DNA of 64,000 nt from Nostoc sp. 'Lobaria pulmonaria (5183) cyanobiont' (GCF_002949795.1 NZ_CP026692.1:4820545-4884544), one strand, 5' to 3'. Shown: positions 53,073 to 62,463, counted from the stretch's first letter. Made by a program: numbers and translations. The notes: a model not told the origin generated them from the letters alone.

Positions 53073-54433
53073 TAAGGGACTTGCAAGGAATAAAATCACC
53101 AAACACAAAAATGATAATCATTATGATGAGCGGGGGAAGGAGAAGCAGCCGCAGGCTGCTTCTCCTTCCCTCTTTTTGTAGTAAATTCAATTTGGAGGGA
53201 AATTTTTGTGTGGAGAGAAGTGTTGATAGAATTAACTGATTCAGTCAAAAAAGTGTTTCAGGAAACAGCAAGCCAACTTCAGGGTGCAGCAAGGCGGCGC
53301 TTTCAAGCACAAATTGTGATGGAGTTGGGTTACGGAGGGCATATTAATCGAGAAGTTTAGCTATAGTAATGAGCAGTTACCGACCGAAGAAACAATTCGC
53401 GTCAAATTGAATTATTTAGGTTATCGGCTCAAACGGGTAGCAAAAGTTCTACCTCAAAAAAAATCCCAGAAACTGATGCAATCTTTGAGGAACTCGCAAT
53501 AATTAATCAATCAGCTTTAGACGACAAGAGTATTTTACGTCTCAGTCTTGATGCCAAAGCTCGTGTCAATATTGGTTCGTTTGACCGAGGAGGTAGAAAT
53601 CGAATTCCAACCAAAACTAAAGACCACGATTTTGACCCCAAAACAACCCTAGCTCCCTATGGGATCTTTCTTCCAAACCTAGATAAACTATTTTTATACT
53701 TTACAGAATCTCAGGTAACAAGTGATTTTATTGTAGATGTATTAGCTGATTTTTGGAAAAGCGAGAGTTGGCGATTCCCAGATATAAAAACACTTCTTAT
53801 TAATCAAGATAATGGTGGAGAAAATCATTCTCGGCGCACCCAGTTCATGAAACGTATAGTAGAATTCGCTCAATCTAACCAACTGAATATACGTTTAGCT
53901 TACTATCCCCCATATCACAGTAAATATAATCCCATCGAGCGAACATGGGGCATATTAGAAAAATCTTGGAATGGTAGTATTTTGGATGAAGTAGAGACAG
54001 CTTTAAACTTTGCTCAGAATATGACATGGAAAGGACAGCATCCCGTTGTCAAGTTAGTAACTCAAACTTACGAAAAGGGAGTTAAGCTTACTAAAAAAGC
54101 TATGGATGCAATCGAACCAAATATCGAACGTCTCACCAAGTCTACACATGAAAAATTTCCCAATCTCGGTAAGTGGTTTATTGATATTTGTTGTGGACTC
54201 AGTTAATTCAAACCGAGATTTCTAAAAATTTAAGGCTACCAAAATTATCAATACTAATTATGATTATGCATCTGAAATTTGCTACAGAGTGCAAAGTTTT
54301 TCATTGATAATTGAGCGGGGAAGAGGCGGTTGCCGACGGCAACCGCCTCTTCCCCTATCATAATGATTATCATTATGATTAAAATTTGGACTTTTGGTTT
54401 TTGTTGAGTAATTTATTCCTTGGAAGTCCCTTA
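53073..54433 (+). mobile_element. ISAzo13-like element B with degenerate transposase
   Basis: Inverted ends TAAGGGACTTGCAAGGAATA (53073) and TTATTCCTTGGAAGTCCCTT (54413-54432) bound about 1.36 kb. Each end carries a palindrome with core AATGATAATCATT (53110-53122) or its complement (54357-54379) and a strong hairpin (53134-53170 and 54317-54355). The transposase reads from GTG 53208 (VFQETASQLQGAARRRFQAQ), breaks after GHINREV, and resumes as LPTEETIRVKLNYLGYRLKR, LDDKSILRLSLDAKARVNIG and finally an intact C-terminal half to 54206. At least two frame breaks make it non-autonomous. Inserted within element A. Confidence 0.82.
53208..54206 (+). pseudogene. ISAzo13-family transposase pseudogene
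   Basis: N-terminal, central DDE and C-terminal parts are all visible but in different frames. SLDAKARVNIGSFDRGG contains the first Asp region, LINQDNGGENHSRRTQFMKR the second, and YNPIERTWGILEKSW the Glu. A stop after GHINREV near 53359 and a frameshift after the LMQSLRNSQ segment near 53500 interrupt it. The continuous part from 53847 is about 95% identical to the antisense transposase fragment in element A, so the two copies diverged recently. Confidence 0.85.
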
Positions 54434-54742
54434 AGAAGAATAGCTTTGTTGGGTTGAGCATAAGCCTTACCAAATGTTGGGTTCCCCTCCGGGAAGCTGC
54501 CCACATGGCTGTCTACGTTCCTCAAACGCCACTTGCTTAGTTGTCGGCACGCAAGGGCGCAGTGGCTCCCCAACCTACGCCAGTTTTAGTTTTTAGCCTT
54601 AACACCAAGCGTATTGGTTTGAGCGAACGATAGGCAGTGCCCACTCTACTTGAATTGCTCGGAGTTTGCGAAGATAGGTTTGTAAAACTAGGTACAATAT
54701 CACTTAACTAGCAACTTGCTAAATAGTTAGGTAGCATAGATT
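54434..54742. other. Intergenic interspersed repeat
   Basis: Contains a Nostoc-type dispersed repeat (around 54455-54590) with CCAAATGTTGGGTTCCCCTC and TCCCCAACCTACG. There is no coding frame. The tonB-like gene's promoter should be in the last 100 bases. Confidence 0.5.
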
Positions 54743-55441
54743 ATGAGCTTTTATAATATTGCTGTCAGTGTTTTTTTGGCTTACAGTCCCATTGGTTCAT
54801 TAGCGTTAGACACTACCGTAGTATTACCAGTGGTAAGTAATATTTTTCAACTGTCTTCTGAAAAATATGAACCGATAGAAGCAACAAAAAAGTTTAAGCC
54901 AGTTAAACAACTCAAACCAAATGAAACTAATTCTCCACAGTTTCAGACTATAGAACCTGATAGTCAAAAATTAACACAGTGTTTGAGAAGGCTAAGAGAT
55001 TCTAGAGCACGTCAGAGCAGCGGTGTTAGTGGTAGTGCAGTCCAGTCAAATAACCTTGGTGCCTCTAATGCTATCGTTGGTTTAGGTTCAGGAACTGGCA
55101 TTGGTCCCGATCAACCTGGAAACCGTTCAACAGTAGCGACAGCGCCAACACCCCCAAAAATCAACACTTCAGGTAATGGTCGTGCAGCTTGCCAAGAAGG
55201 TGGATGCCGTAGTAAGTATCCAGAGTCAGCAAGAGGAAGACGCATAGAAGGCAGAGTAGAAATGGCGGTAGATACTGATGCTCAAGGCAATGTCACCAAT
55301 GTGCGCCTTATTCGCTCTAGTGGAAACCGCAACTTGGATGAAGAAGTTTTGAGACAAGCACGTAACTCGAAATTAAAACCCGCATCTGGTGGCAGACAAG
55401 GAGTGTTAGTACCAAGTGAATATGCCATAGCGGATTCATGA
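54743..55441 (+). CDS. TonB-family protein (C-terminal TonB domain)
   Basis: A 232-residue protein. A weakly hydrophobic N-terminus (MSFYNIAVSVFLAYSPIGSL) may be a signal sequence or degenerate anchor. A disordered linker follows (VKQLKPNETNSPQFQTIEPD, then CLRRLRDSRARQSSGVSGSA). The C-terminal 75 residues are a TonB domain: SKYPESARGRRIEGRVEMAV, DTDAQGNVTNVRLIRSSGN and DEEVLRQARNSKLKP. TonB transmits proton-motive force to outer-membrane receptors, for example for siderophores. The expected strong N-terminal transmembrane helix is not clear, so coupling to ExbB/ExbD is doubtful, and the protein may be truncated. The neighbouring Fur-box-like palindromes in IS ends are suggestive but unproven. 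Confidence 0.82.
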   Translation: MSFYNIAVSVFLAYSPIGSLALDTTVVLPVVSNIFQLSSEKYEPIEATKKFKPVKQLKPNETNSPQFQTIEPDSQKLTQCLRRLRDSRARQSSGVSGSAVQSNNLGASNAIVGLGSGTGIGPDQPGNRSTVATAPTPPKINTSGNGRAACQEGGCRSKYPESARGRRIEGRVEMAVDTDAQGNVTNVRLIRSSGNRNLDEEVLRQARNSKLKPASGGRQGVLVPSEYAIADS

Positions 55442-55543
55442 CGTCACCTTCAATCAGAAGAACGTAGGCGTAGGGGTAGTAGTCAAACAGAAAACTGAAC
55501 TAGCCCAAATTGGGAGAAGTAGGGTAAATCAAAATAAGATTTT

Positions 55544-55684
55544 TTAATAGCGAATTCGGATATCTACATAAGCATTTAAAATATCAATCAAAATGCTGGC
55601 ACTCAAAATAATCGCACCAAAAAATACCAGCACTCCCTGGACTATCGGATAATCGCGATCGCTAATGGCTTGATATAATCGATT
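55544..55684 (-). pseudogene. Duplicated C-terminal end of a DppB-like permease
   Basis: The minus strand reads NRLYQAISDRDYPIVQGVLV, FFGAIILSASILIDILNAYV and DIRIRY, then a stop. This is the last 47 residues of the permease at 56565-57590 with about five differences. The rest of the copy is missing: at about 55685 it joins a tonB fragment of the opposite strand. Confidence 0.9.
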
Positions 55685-55695
55685 TGACTCAAGTG

Positions 55696-55836
55696 CCACA
55701 AGCGATTAAAAAGCCTGAGCAAGTTAAACAACTAAAATCAGCTGAAACGAATTCTCCGCAATCTCAGAGTGTAAAATCTCCCAGTAAAAAATTGATTCAG
55801 TGTTTGAGGAGGCTCAGAGATTCTCAAACAAGCTAA
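55696..55836 (+). pseudogene. Duplicated middle part of the TonB-family gene
   Basis: PQAIKKPEQVKQLKSAETNS, then PQSQ and KKLIQCLRRLRDSQTS, aligns with the linker region of the TonB-family protein at 54743 (VKQLKPNETNSPQ and CLRRLRDSR) and ends at a TAA. Both the N-terminus and the TonB domain are absent. Confidence 0.8.
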
Positions 55837-55942
55837 AGTAGCAGTGCTAGAATGACCTTAATTTGTTACCAATGCTTTGAATCAAGCTTTTGTGCATTGA
55901 GTGTGTATTCTCCAACCAGAAACTAAACGGAGTAGTAGTTCT

Positions 55943-56548
55943 ATGGTCTACAGCGAGTTTAGTTTAGCTAAAGCAAAACAAGAGTTTAGTTTAACCACAT
56001 TAGAAAAACGCGATATTTTCGCTACTGCTCCTGAATTAACAGCGAGTAATTTACTTGTAGAAACACTCAATTATAATCTGGATATTGCTTTAGGTAGTAA
56101 TAGTGGAAAAGCTCGTTCTGAGTTGATTATTGCTCCAATTTTAGTTGACTTGCGCCGACAATTACACGAAAAAATTGGTTTATTTTCTGGAGTAGATTTC
56201 ACTGTCGATAATAGCAAAGGATTAAATGGCACTTGCGATTTTATTATTACTAAATCTCCAGAAATTCTAATTTTGACAGCACCAGTAATTACAGTTGTAG
56301 AAGCTAAAAAAGAAAATATTAATGGGGGTTTGGGTCAGTGTGCAGCAGAAATGGTAGCAGCCCAAATTTTTAATGAGCAAGCTGCAACTGAGATTAAAAC
56401 AATTTACGGCGCAGTCACAACGGGCAGTATTTGGCAATTCCTCAAATTACAACAACAAACATTGACCATTGATTTAAGCGAATATTATCTCAAAGATGTG
56501 AATAAAATTCTTGGTATTTTAGCCAGTGGTATTTCTCAAGAAGGTTAA
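55943..56548 (+). CDS. PD-(D/E)XK nuclease-like conserved cyanobacterial protein, second copy
   Basis: A 201-residue paralogue of the protein at 21597. Shared strings are FSLAKAKQEFSLTTLEKRDIF, GKARSELIIAPILVDLRRQL, LNGTCDFIITKSPE, VITVVEAKKENINGGLGQCA and YYLKDVNKILGIL. The CDF...VEAKK pattern fits PD-(D/E)XK active-site residues. ATG 55943 (MVYSEFSLAKAK) has GGAG ten bases upstream and matches the start of the paralogue; the longer frame to 55901 does not. It faces the dppB gene tail to tail with 16 bases between stops. Function is not known; nuclease activity is inferred. Confidence 0.75.
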   Translation: MVYSEFSLAKAKQEFSLTTLEKRDIFATAPELTASNLLVETLNYNLDIALGSNSGKARSELIIAPILVDLRRQLHEKIGLFSGVDFTVDNSKGLNGTCDFIITKSPEILILTAPVITVVEAKKENINGGLGQCAAEMVAAQIFNEQAATEIKTIYGAVTTGSIWQFLKLQQQTLTIDLSEYYLKDVNKILGILASGISQEG

Positions 56549-56564
56549 TAAAATGTCCAACAGC

Positions 56565-57590
56565 TTAATATCGAATTCGCGGATCTACATAAGCATTTAA
56601 AATATCAATTAAAATGCTTGCACTCACAACGATCGCACCAAAAAATACTAGCACTCCCTGGACTGTGGGATAATCGCGATCGGCGATCGCTTGATACAAT
56701 CGATTTGCTAACCCAGGCCAAGAAAATGTTACCTCTGTCAAAATCGCCCCACCCAACAGAGACGCAAAGGTTAATCCCAAGACTGTAATCACTGGAATTA
56801 AAGCATTTTTTAAAGCGTGAGAGGCTAAAATCTTATTTTCACCAATACCTCTAGCTCTAGCCGCTTCTACATAATCTGCTTGCAAGGTTTGCTTTAAATT
56901 CACCCGCACAATTCGCTCAAAAATTCCACTGAGCAAAATTCCTAGCGTGAGACTTGGTAGAGCAAGATGGTGCAAAGATGCGAAAAACTGGGTGAAATTT
57001 CCACCGAGTAGGCTATCAATTGTATACAATCCAGTCACAGGAGTGGGAGCCGGCAGATTGGGCGGAAAGCGATTGGAATTAGGAAACCAACCGAGTTGGA
57101 CTGAGAAAATCAACTGCAAAAGCATTCCCGCCCAAAACATTGGAAGTGCGTAGGTGATGATCCCAAATAAGCGCCCCCCGACATCAAAATATGTCCCAGG
57201 ACGAGAAGCCGAAAGAGTCCCAACCGCAATTCCGACAATGAGTGCAACCGCCATACTACATACTGCTAACTCCACCGTCGCCGGGAAATATTGCCCAATT
57301 ATGTCCCAAACATTCTGTCCGCGACTCATTAAAGAGGTTCCCAAGTCAAAGTGCAGTATGCTTCCCAAATAATTTAGGTACTGTAGCCACAAAGGAAGGT
57401 TTAAACCAAGTTGTTTTCGCAATTCTTCTTTAGCTGCTTCTGGCGCACGTCCACCGAGAATTGCATCTGCTGGATCTCCTGGTGTTGCTCTTAGTAAGAG
57501 AAATACAATGGTGATGATCGTTAATAGCTGAAGTGGCGCAAGAAGCAACCGAGAAACAATGTAATATTGTAAAGCTTTAGAACGGGACAT
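56565..57590 (-). CDS. dppB: Peptide/nickel-type ABC transporter permease (DppB-like)
   Basis: A 341-residue inner-membrane permease. The N-terminus RLLLAPLQLLTIITIVFLLL with RATPGDPADAILGG is typical of DppB/OppB. The EAA loop is EAARARGIGENKILASHALKNALIPV, and the protein ends NAYVDPRIRY. ATG 57590 (MSRSKALQYY) is preferred to the upstream frame, which runs into repeat sequence. It is 150 bases downstream of the binding-protein gene and co-oriented, so they share a transcript. The partner permease dppC is at 50160 on the other strand. No ATPase genes (dppD/F) are in the window. Confidence 0.94.
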   Translation of the reverse strand: MSRSKALQYYIVSRLLLAPLQLLTIITIVFLLLRATPGDPADAILGGRAPEAAKEELRKQLGLNLPLWLQYLNYLGSILHFDLGTSLMSRGQNVWDIIGQYFPATVELAVCSMAVALIVGIAVGTLSASRPGTYFDVGGRLFGIITYALPMFWAGMLLQLIFSVQLGWFPNSNRFPPNLPAPTPVTGLYTIDSLLGGNFTQFFASLHHLALPSLTLGILLSGIFERIVRVNLKQTLQADYVEAARARGIGENKILASHALKNALIPVITVLGLTFASLLGGAILTEVTFSWPGLANRLYQAIADRDYPTVQGVLVFFGAIVVSASILIDILNAYVDPRIRY

Positions 57591-57740
57591 AAACAATTTA
57601 AAGTTTAAAATTAAAAATGCACTTTTGGGAACTATTTTAGCTATCAATTAGATATACATTAAACATGAAATATTTTATTGAATAGTCAAAAGCCAATGGT
57701 CAACAGTTATTACTAATGACTAATGACTAATGACTAATGA

Positions 57741-59393
57741 CTACTGTTTAAGTGTCTGGTAAACCAAAATTTGGGTAGGGTTAAGTTTTACGCCACTAAC
57801 ACCTTTTTGGGCAAATACATAGTCTTTGTTTTGCCATAAAGGAACATAAGGTACATCAGTAGTTACTTGCGTTTGAATTTCTGTAAAAATTTTCTGACGC
57901 GCTTCGGGGTTTTGTTCTTTGCGTTGCCCATCAATCAGTTTATTTATAGCTTCGTTATAGTAGAACGAACCCTGAGTTTGACTGCCTCCATCTTCGCATC
58001 CTTTAGCAACTGAACCTTTGTCACAAGACAAAAATGGCTGGACGTAATTATCTGGATCTAAAAAGTCTGGATACCAATCAAGTAAAGCTGCCGGATACAA
58101 ACCCTTGGCAATGTCTTTAAAGAAGGCGGGCCCTTCCGCTTGGGTAACTTCAAATTGCAGTATTCCATCCATTTTGACATCCACAAGGGATTTGAGTGTC
58201 TGGGCTGCCAAACTACGAGTAGGTGAACTAGAAGGATACCAAACTTGCACTTTTGCGGGATTTTCTTTGGAGAAACCAGCAGTAGTTAATAATTTTTTAG
58301 CTTGATCGAAGTTAGCATCGCCATATTTATCTTTGAATAATGGCACAGAAACTTTAAACGTTGTGGGAATCATGCTATAAAGCGGATCTGCTTGACCAAG
58401 TAAGACTCGCTCATTTAAAAGTGGACGGTCAATTATGGAGGCGATCGCTTGTCTTACCTCTAATTTATCTAAAGGCTTTTGATTCCGGTTTAATACCAAA
58501 TAACTTACTACACTACCTTCAGCCGCGATCGCTTGCCAATCCCCTTTTTTACCACCTTCTTCCAAGCTGCGATTTTGATCTGGCTGTAGCGACAGATAAG
58601 CTACATCCACTGCACCTGTACGGAAAGCATTAAACAAATTAACCGGACTAGTTTGAATTTGGAGATTAACACCCTTGTTAGCTGGTTTTTCTCCCCAATA
58701 TTTATCAAACAGATCAAATCGGATGGAATCAGTACCATACTGTCCTAATTTATAAGGGCCAGTTCCCACAAAAATATTCGGCTTGAATCTACCAGCGCCG
58801 ACTTCATAAGCTTTTGGTGAAACGGCACACACTCCAGGAAATGCCAACAGTGAGGGAAAAGCTGCAAAGGACTTTTTCAGCTTGATTGTCAACTCATACT
58901 CGCTTGTAGGTTTTATTGAATCTACTAGATCAGCTAGTAAGAATGAGGGTTTTCCTTTATTTTCAATAAAGCGCTGGATGGTAAAAGCCATTGCTTGAGC
59001 GTTGAAGGGAGTCCCATCATGAAAAACTACTCCCTGACGTAAGGGGATGGTATAAGTTAAGCCATCTTGACTGACTTTAGGTAATGCTGTAGCTAGTTGG
59101 GGCTTAATTTCGGTGCTTCCTGATTCGTAGTTGTAGAGGCGATCGCTCATATTAAACACCAAACCTAAAGATGCTAACTCATAAGCATCAGCCGGATCGA
59201 GGGTTCTTGGCTTGGCTGTTGTACCGATAGTAATACGTCCATCACCTGTAGCGGTATTTACAGAACCTGATGGTGGCGTAGTTGACTGTGGACGAGGAGC
59301 ACAACTAACAACCAAAAATAAACATAAATAGAACAAAGATAGGAATTGTGTAATCCGACCCCACCGTTTCACGAACAAGGAAAACCAGGTCAT
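57741..59393 (-). CDS. ABC transporter substrate-binding lipoprotein (DppA/OppA family, SBP5)
   Basis: A protein of about 550 residues. The N-terminal signal FLSLFYLCLFLVVSCAPRPQ has a lipobox VVSC, so it is a lipoprotein facing the periplasm. The SBP_bac_5 domain shows ITIGTTAKPRTLDPADAYEL, LRQGVVFHDGTPFNAQAMAF, GTGPYKLGQYG and LLDWYPDFLDPDNYVQPFLS, matching peptide- or nickel-binding proteins. Two in-frame ATGs (59411 and 59426) lie upstream and no clear Shine-Dalgarno decides; ATG 59393 gives the most usual lipoprotein signal length. It heads the dppA-dppB unit. The ligand cannot be read from sequence; oligopeptides are most likely. Confidence 0.92.
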   Translation of the reverse strand: MTWFSLFVKRWGRITQFLSLFYLCLFLVVSCAPRPQSTTPPSGSVNTATGDGRITIGTTAKPRTLDPADAYELASLGLVFNMSDRLYNYESGSTEIKPQLATALPKVSQDGLTYTIPLRQGVVFHDGTPFNAQAMAFTIQRFIENKGKPSFLLADLVDSIKPTSEYELTIKLKKSFAAFPSLLAFPGVCAVSPKAYEVGAGRFKPNIFVGTGPYKLGQYGTDSIRFDLFDKYWGEKPANKGVNLQIQTSPVNLFNAFRTGAVDVAYLSLQPDQNRSLEEGGKKGDWQAIAAEGSVVSYLVLNRNQKPLDKLEVRQAIASIIDRPLLNERVLLGQADPLYSMIPTTFKVSVPLFKDKYGDANFDQAKKLLTTAGFSKENPAKVQVWYPSSSPTRSLAAQTLKSLVDVKMDGILQFEVTQAEGPAFFKDIAKGLYPAALLDWYPDFLDPDNYVQPFLSCDKGSVAKGCEDGGSQTQGSFYYNEAINKLIDGQRKEQNPEARQKIFTEIQTQVTTDVPYVPLWQNKDYVFAQKGVSGVKLNPTQILVYQTLKQ

Positions 59394-60036
59394 AGCAATA
59401 ATATATTTCATATCAGCGGTCAGCAATCTTACTACATTTGTGACTCTTGTGCTGAATCTTCACAATTTATAGTAGTTCTTGTTTCGATGGAACGCGGGCT
59501 TTGGTTGGCAAAGCCTAAAGCTAAGTAGTTAGACGTAAAAGTATAACTGGTACAGCTAAATGATAGAGAATTCGACTTGACATTATGACTCCGTAGCCGT
59601 CTAAATCAAAAAATTGTGGCGGATACTCAACTTCATAATTAAGTTTCTTGCGACTGTGCAATGTCTACGACAGGCTACGCCTACGCACTATTTTGTTACA
59701 AAAAATCATTGAGAAAATACATAATTTGAAATTTTTCAATTTAATACTTGTTAAGTACTGAAAAGTTTTTATTTAATTAAAATTTTCAACATTGGCTAAA
59801 ATTGTCGTAAATTCCTAGTTAATAAGAAAATTAGGTCTTGTTAAGCTTTGACCTTAGCCCAAGTAATGTACGTTGAAATTTTACCTATTGCTGCTTGGGC
59901 ACAGACACCGATGATAAAGCGTTTTATCGTCAAGATCGGCTGTATTTTCAAAAAGAAGAGTGTTTGAACATCAGCGACTAAAGCGATCGCGATATCGTTA
60001 ACAGCAGATTGAAAGTCTAATAGTGAGACTAAGACC
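59394..60036. other. AT-rich intergenic region
   Basis: About 640 bases between divergent genes with no recognised gene. It contains the transporter promoter and probably that of the next small gene. CGCGATATCG near 59990 is a HIP1-like variant. Confidence 0.5.
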
Positions 60037-60363
60037 GTGAAGTATTTCTTTCTATCTGAGGGATGGGCAGTTGCAAGAGTCTGGGCATCTGATGGACTTT
60101 GGCAAATAACTGCATGGCGACGCCAACCAGATATTCAGCGAATGAATATTTGTTTAGTCGAAGAAAATGAATTGCTCTGGCTTTATCGAGTAGAAGAAGC
60201 CGTTTTAACCGTGGAAGTCAAGCCAACAACACCAGTAATTGCCAGTCAGACCATCGGTCAAGTAGTACTCAAGCGTCTGATGAGCGCCGAACAAGTAATC
60301 GAACGCCTAAGTACAGCTGAGGCGAAGTGTCAACTGCAAAATATCCAGTTGGTGGTTCAGTAA
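60037..60363 (+). CDS. Conserved hypothetical protein (108 aa)
   Basis: A soluble protein beginning MKYFFLSEGWAVARVWASDG. It contains LWQITAWRRQPDIQRMNICL, ENELLWLYRVEEAVLTVEVK and a C-terminal AEQVIERLSTAEAKCQLQNI. The composition and spacing look like a genuine cyanobacterial protein, but I cannot name the family or give a function. There is no membrane segment or signal peptide. It is oriented with psbB but separated by 460 bases with repeats, so co-transcription is not expected. Confidence 0.7.
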   Translation: MKYFFLSEGWAVARVWASDGLWQITAWRRQPDIQRMNICLVEENELLWLYRVEEAVLTVEVKPTTPVIASQTIGQVVLKRLMSAEQVIERLSTAEAKCQLQNIQLVVQ

Positions 60364-60822
60364 AGATTGGGCATGGGGCACAAGAGGCAGAGGTGCAAAG
60401 GGGCAGAGGGGATAAAACTTACTACAACTTCTCTGCTCCCCTGCTCCCCTTCTCCCCACTCATCGTAAAGAAAAGATAAGCAAATTTAATCCTCGACGGG
60501 TATTGGTAGCGAAAAAACTTGGATATGCTACGCGATTGCATCAATTTACACGCTTGCAAACAATTCCATCAATAGTTACACTTTTTAAAACATTCTCATT
60601 TTTGCTTGGCGATGGCTACCCTACATAGGTAAACCTCCCGAAGCGAGTAAGCATTGCCAAAGCACCCACGTTGTCTGATTTATTAAGACTAAGCTGTGGT
60701 AAAACTATGGCTCTGGCAATAACAAAAAAACAAGAGAGTTTTCTGAGTGGCGATTTTCGTCTCTTAGAAGCTCAGTAAGAAAATTGCTTTGTAAACTAAC
60801 TTATCGAGGAGGAGCGTAGTCA
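60364..60822. promoter_or_regulatory. psbB leader region with purine/pyrimidine-rich repeats and strong ribosome-binding site
   Basis: The left part has GGGGCAGAGGGG and CCCCTGCTCCCC tracts that can pair with each other (60396-60460) and may end transcription of the small gene. The right 200 bases should hold the psbB promoter. GAGGAGGAG at 60806-60814, nine bases before the psbB ATG, is an unusually strong Shine-Dalgarno sequence. Confidence 0.55.
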
Positions 60823-62352
60823 ATGGGACTACCCTGGTACCGAGTACATACAGTCGTTCTGAATGATCCAGGGCGACTGATTTCTGTACACTTAATGCAC
60901 ACAGCCTTAGTCGCAGGCTGGGCTGGTTCGATGGCACTCTACGAACTGGCTGTTTTTGACCCTAGCGATGCAGTTCTCAATCCGATGTGGCGTCAAGGAA
61001 TGTTCGTCTTGCCGTTCATGTCACGTTTGGGCGTTACTCAATCTTGGGGTGGTTGGAACGTTACTGGTGGCCCATCAAGCGATCCTGGCTTCTGGTCATT
61101 TGAAGGCGTTGCTGCCGCTCATATCGTTCTTTCCGGTCTGCTATTTCTAGCCGCCGTATGGCACTGGGTTTACTGGGATTTGGAACTTTTTAGAGATCCC
61201 CGCACTGGTGAACCGGCTCTCGACTTGCCAAAAATGTTTGGCATTCACCTGTTCTTATCTGGTCTACTTTGTTTTGGATTTGGTGCTTTTCACGTCACCG
61301 GACTATTTGGGCCGGGGATATGGGTTTCTGACGCTTATGGTGTAACTGGTGCGGCCCAGGCAGTAGCACCAGAATGGGGCCCAGATGGTTTTAACCCCTA
61401 TAACCCTGGTGGCATTGCGGCTCACCACATTGCCGCTGGTGTTGTTGGTATTATTGCAGGCTTATTCCACCTGACAGTTAGACCCCCCGAACGGCTCTAC
61501 AAAGCCCTACGGATGGGGAACATTGAAACAGTACTTTCTAGCAGTATTGCAGCAGTCTTCTTTGCTGCTTTCGTCGTTGCTGGTACTATGTGGTACGGTA
61601 ATGCCGCCACTCCCATCGAATTGTTTGGCCCCACCCGCTATCAATGGGATCAGAACTACTTCCGTCAAGAAATTCAGCGCCGCGTCCAAACAAACGTTGC
61701 CCAAGGTGTAAACCTTGAGCAAGCTTGGTCGCAGATTCCTGAAAAATTGGCTTTCTATGATTATGTCGGTAATAGCCCCGCGAAAGGTGGTCTATTCCGT
61801 ACAGGGCCAATGGTGAAAGGTGATGGCATTGCCCAATCTTGGCAAGGTCACGCCGTATTCAAAGATTCTGAAGGACGGGAATTGACCGTGCGTCGTCTCC
61901 CCAACTTCTTTGAAACCTTCCCAGTAATTTTGACTGATGCCGATGGAATTGTCCGCGCTGACATTCCCTTCCGTCGGGCAGAATCTAAATATAGCTTCGA
62001 GCAATCTGGTGTCACCGTTAGTTTCTACGGTGGCAATCTGAATGGTCAGACCTTTACAGAACCAGCTGATGTGAAGAAGTACGCCCGTAAGGCTCAAGGC
62101 GGTGAAATCTTTGAATTTGACCGAGAAACCTTGAACTCTGATGGTGTTTTCCGCACCAGTCCTAGAGGTTGGTTTACCTTTGGACACGCTGTATTTGCTC
62201 TGCTGTTCTTCTTTGGTCATCTCTGGCATGGCGCTCGGACAATCTACCGAGACGTATTTGCTGGTGTTGACGCGGATCTTGAAGAGCAAGTTGAGTGGGG
62301 TCTGTTTCAGAAAGTGGGTGATAAGTCAACCCGCCGCAACGAAGCCCTTTAA
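60823..62352 (+). CDS. psbB: Photosystem II CP47 chlorophyll protein
   Basis: A complete 509-residue CP47, the inner antenna of photosystem II in the thylakoid membrane. The N-terminus MGLPWYRVHTVVLNDPGRLI and HLMHTALVAGWAGSMALYEL are nearly invariant. Six transmembrane helices carry paired histidines that bind chlorophyll (for example ALLFFFGHLWHGARTIYRDV, FAAFVVAGTMWYGNAATPIE). The large lumenal loop between helices 5 and 6 (about residues 255-450) is full length. It ends VEWGLFQKVGDKSTRRNEAL. psbT follows 111 bases later on the same strand; the gap holds an inverted GAGTGCT/AGCACTC repeat. Confidence 0.99.
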   Translation: MGLPWYRVHTVVLNDPGRLISVHLMHTALVAGWAGSMALYELAVFDPSDAVLNPMWRQGMFVLPFMSRLGVTQSWGGWNVTGGPSSDPGFWSFEGVAAAHIVLSGLLFLAAVWHWVYWDLELFRDPRTGEPALDLPKMFGIHLFLSGLLCFGFGAFHVTGLFGPGIWVSDAYGVTGAAQAVAPEWGPDGFNPYNPGGIAAHHIAAGVVGIIAGLFHLTVRPPERLYKALRMGNIETVLSSSIAAVFFAAFVVAGTMWYGNAATPIELFGPTRYQWDQNYFRQEIQRRVQTNVAQGVNLEQAWSQIPEKLAFYDYVGNSPAKGGLFRTGPMVKGDGIAQSWQGHAVFKDSEGRELTVRRLPNFFETFPVILTDADGIVRADIPFRRAESKYSFEQSGVTVSFYGGNLNGQTFTEPADVKKYARKAQGGEIFEFDRETLNSDGVFRTSPRGWFTFGHAVFALLFFFGHLWHGARTIYRDVFAGVDADLEEQVEWGLFQKVGDKSTRRNEAL

Positions 62353-62463
62353 TTTCAGTGCTGAGTTCTGAGTGCTAAGTTCTGAGTTAAACTCTGACTC
62401 AGCACTCAAGTGATTCAGTACTCAAAACTTTAATTACTGGCTGGATAGAGAGGAAATCGTAAT

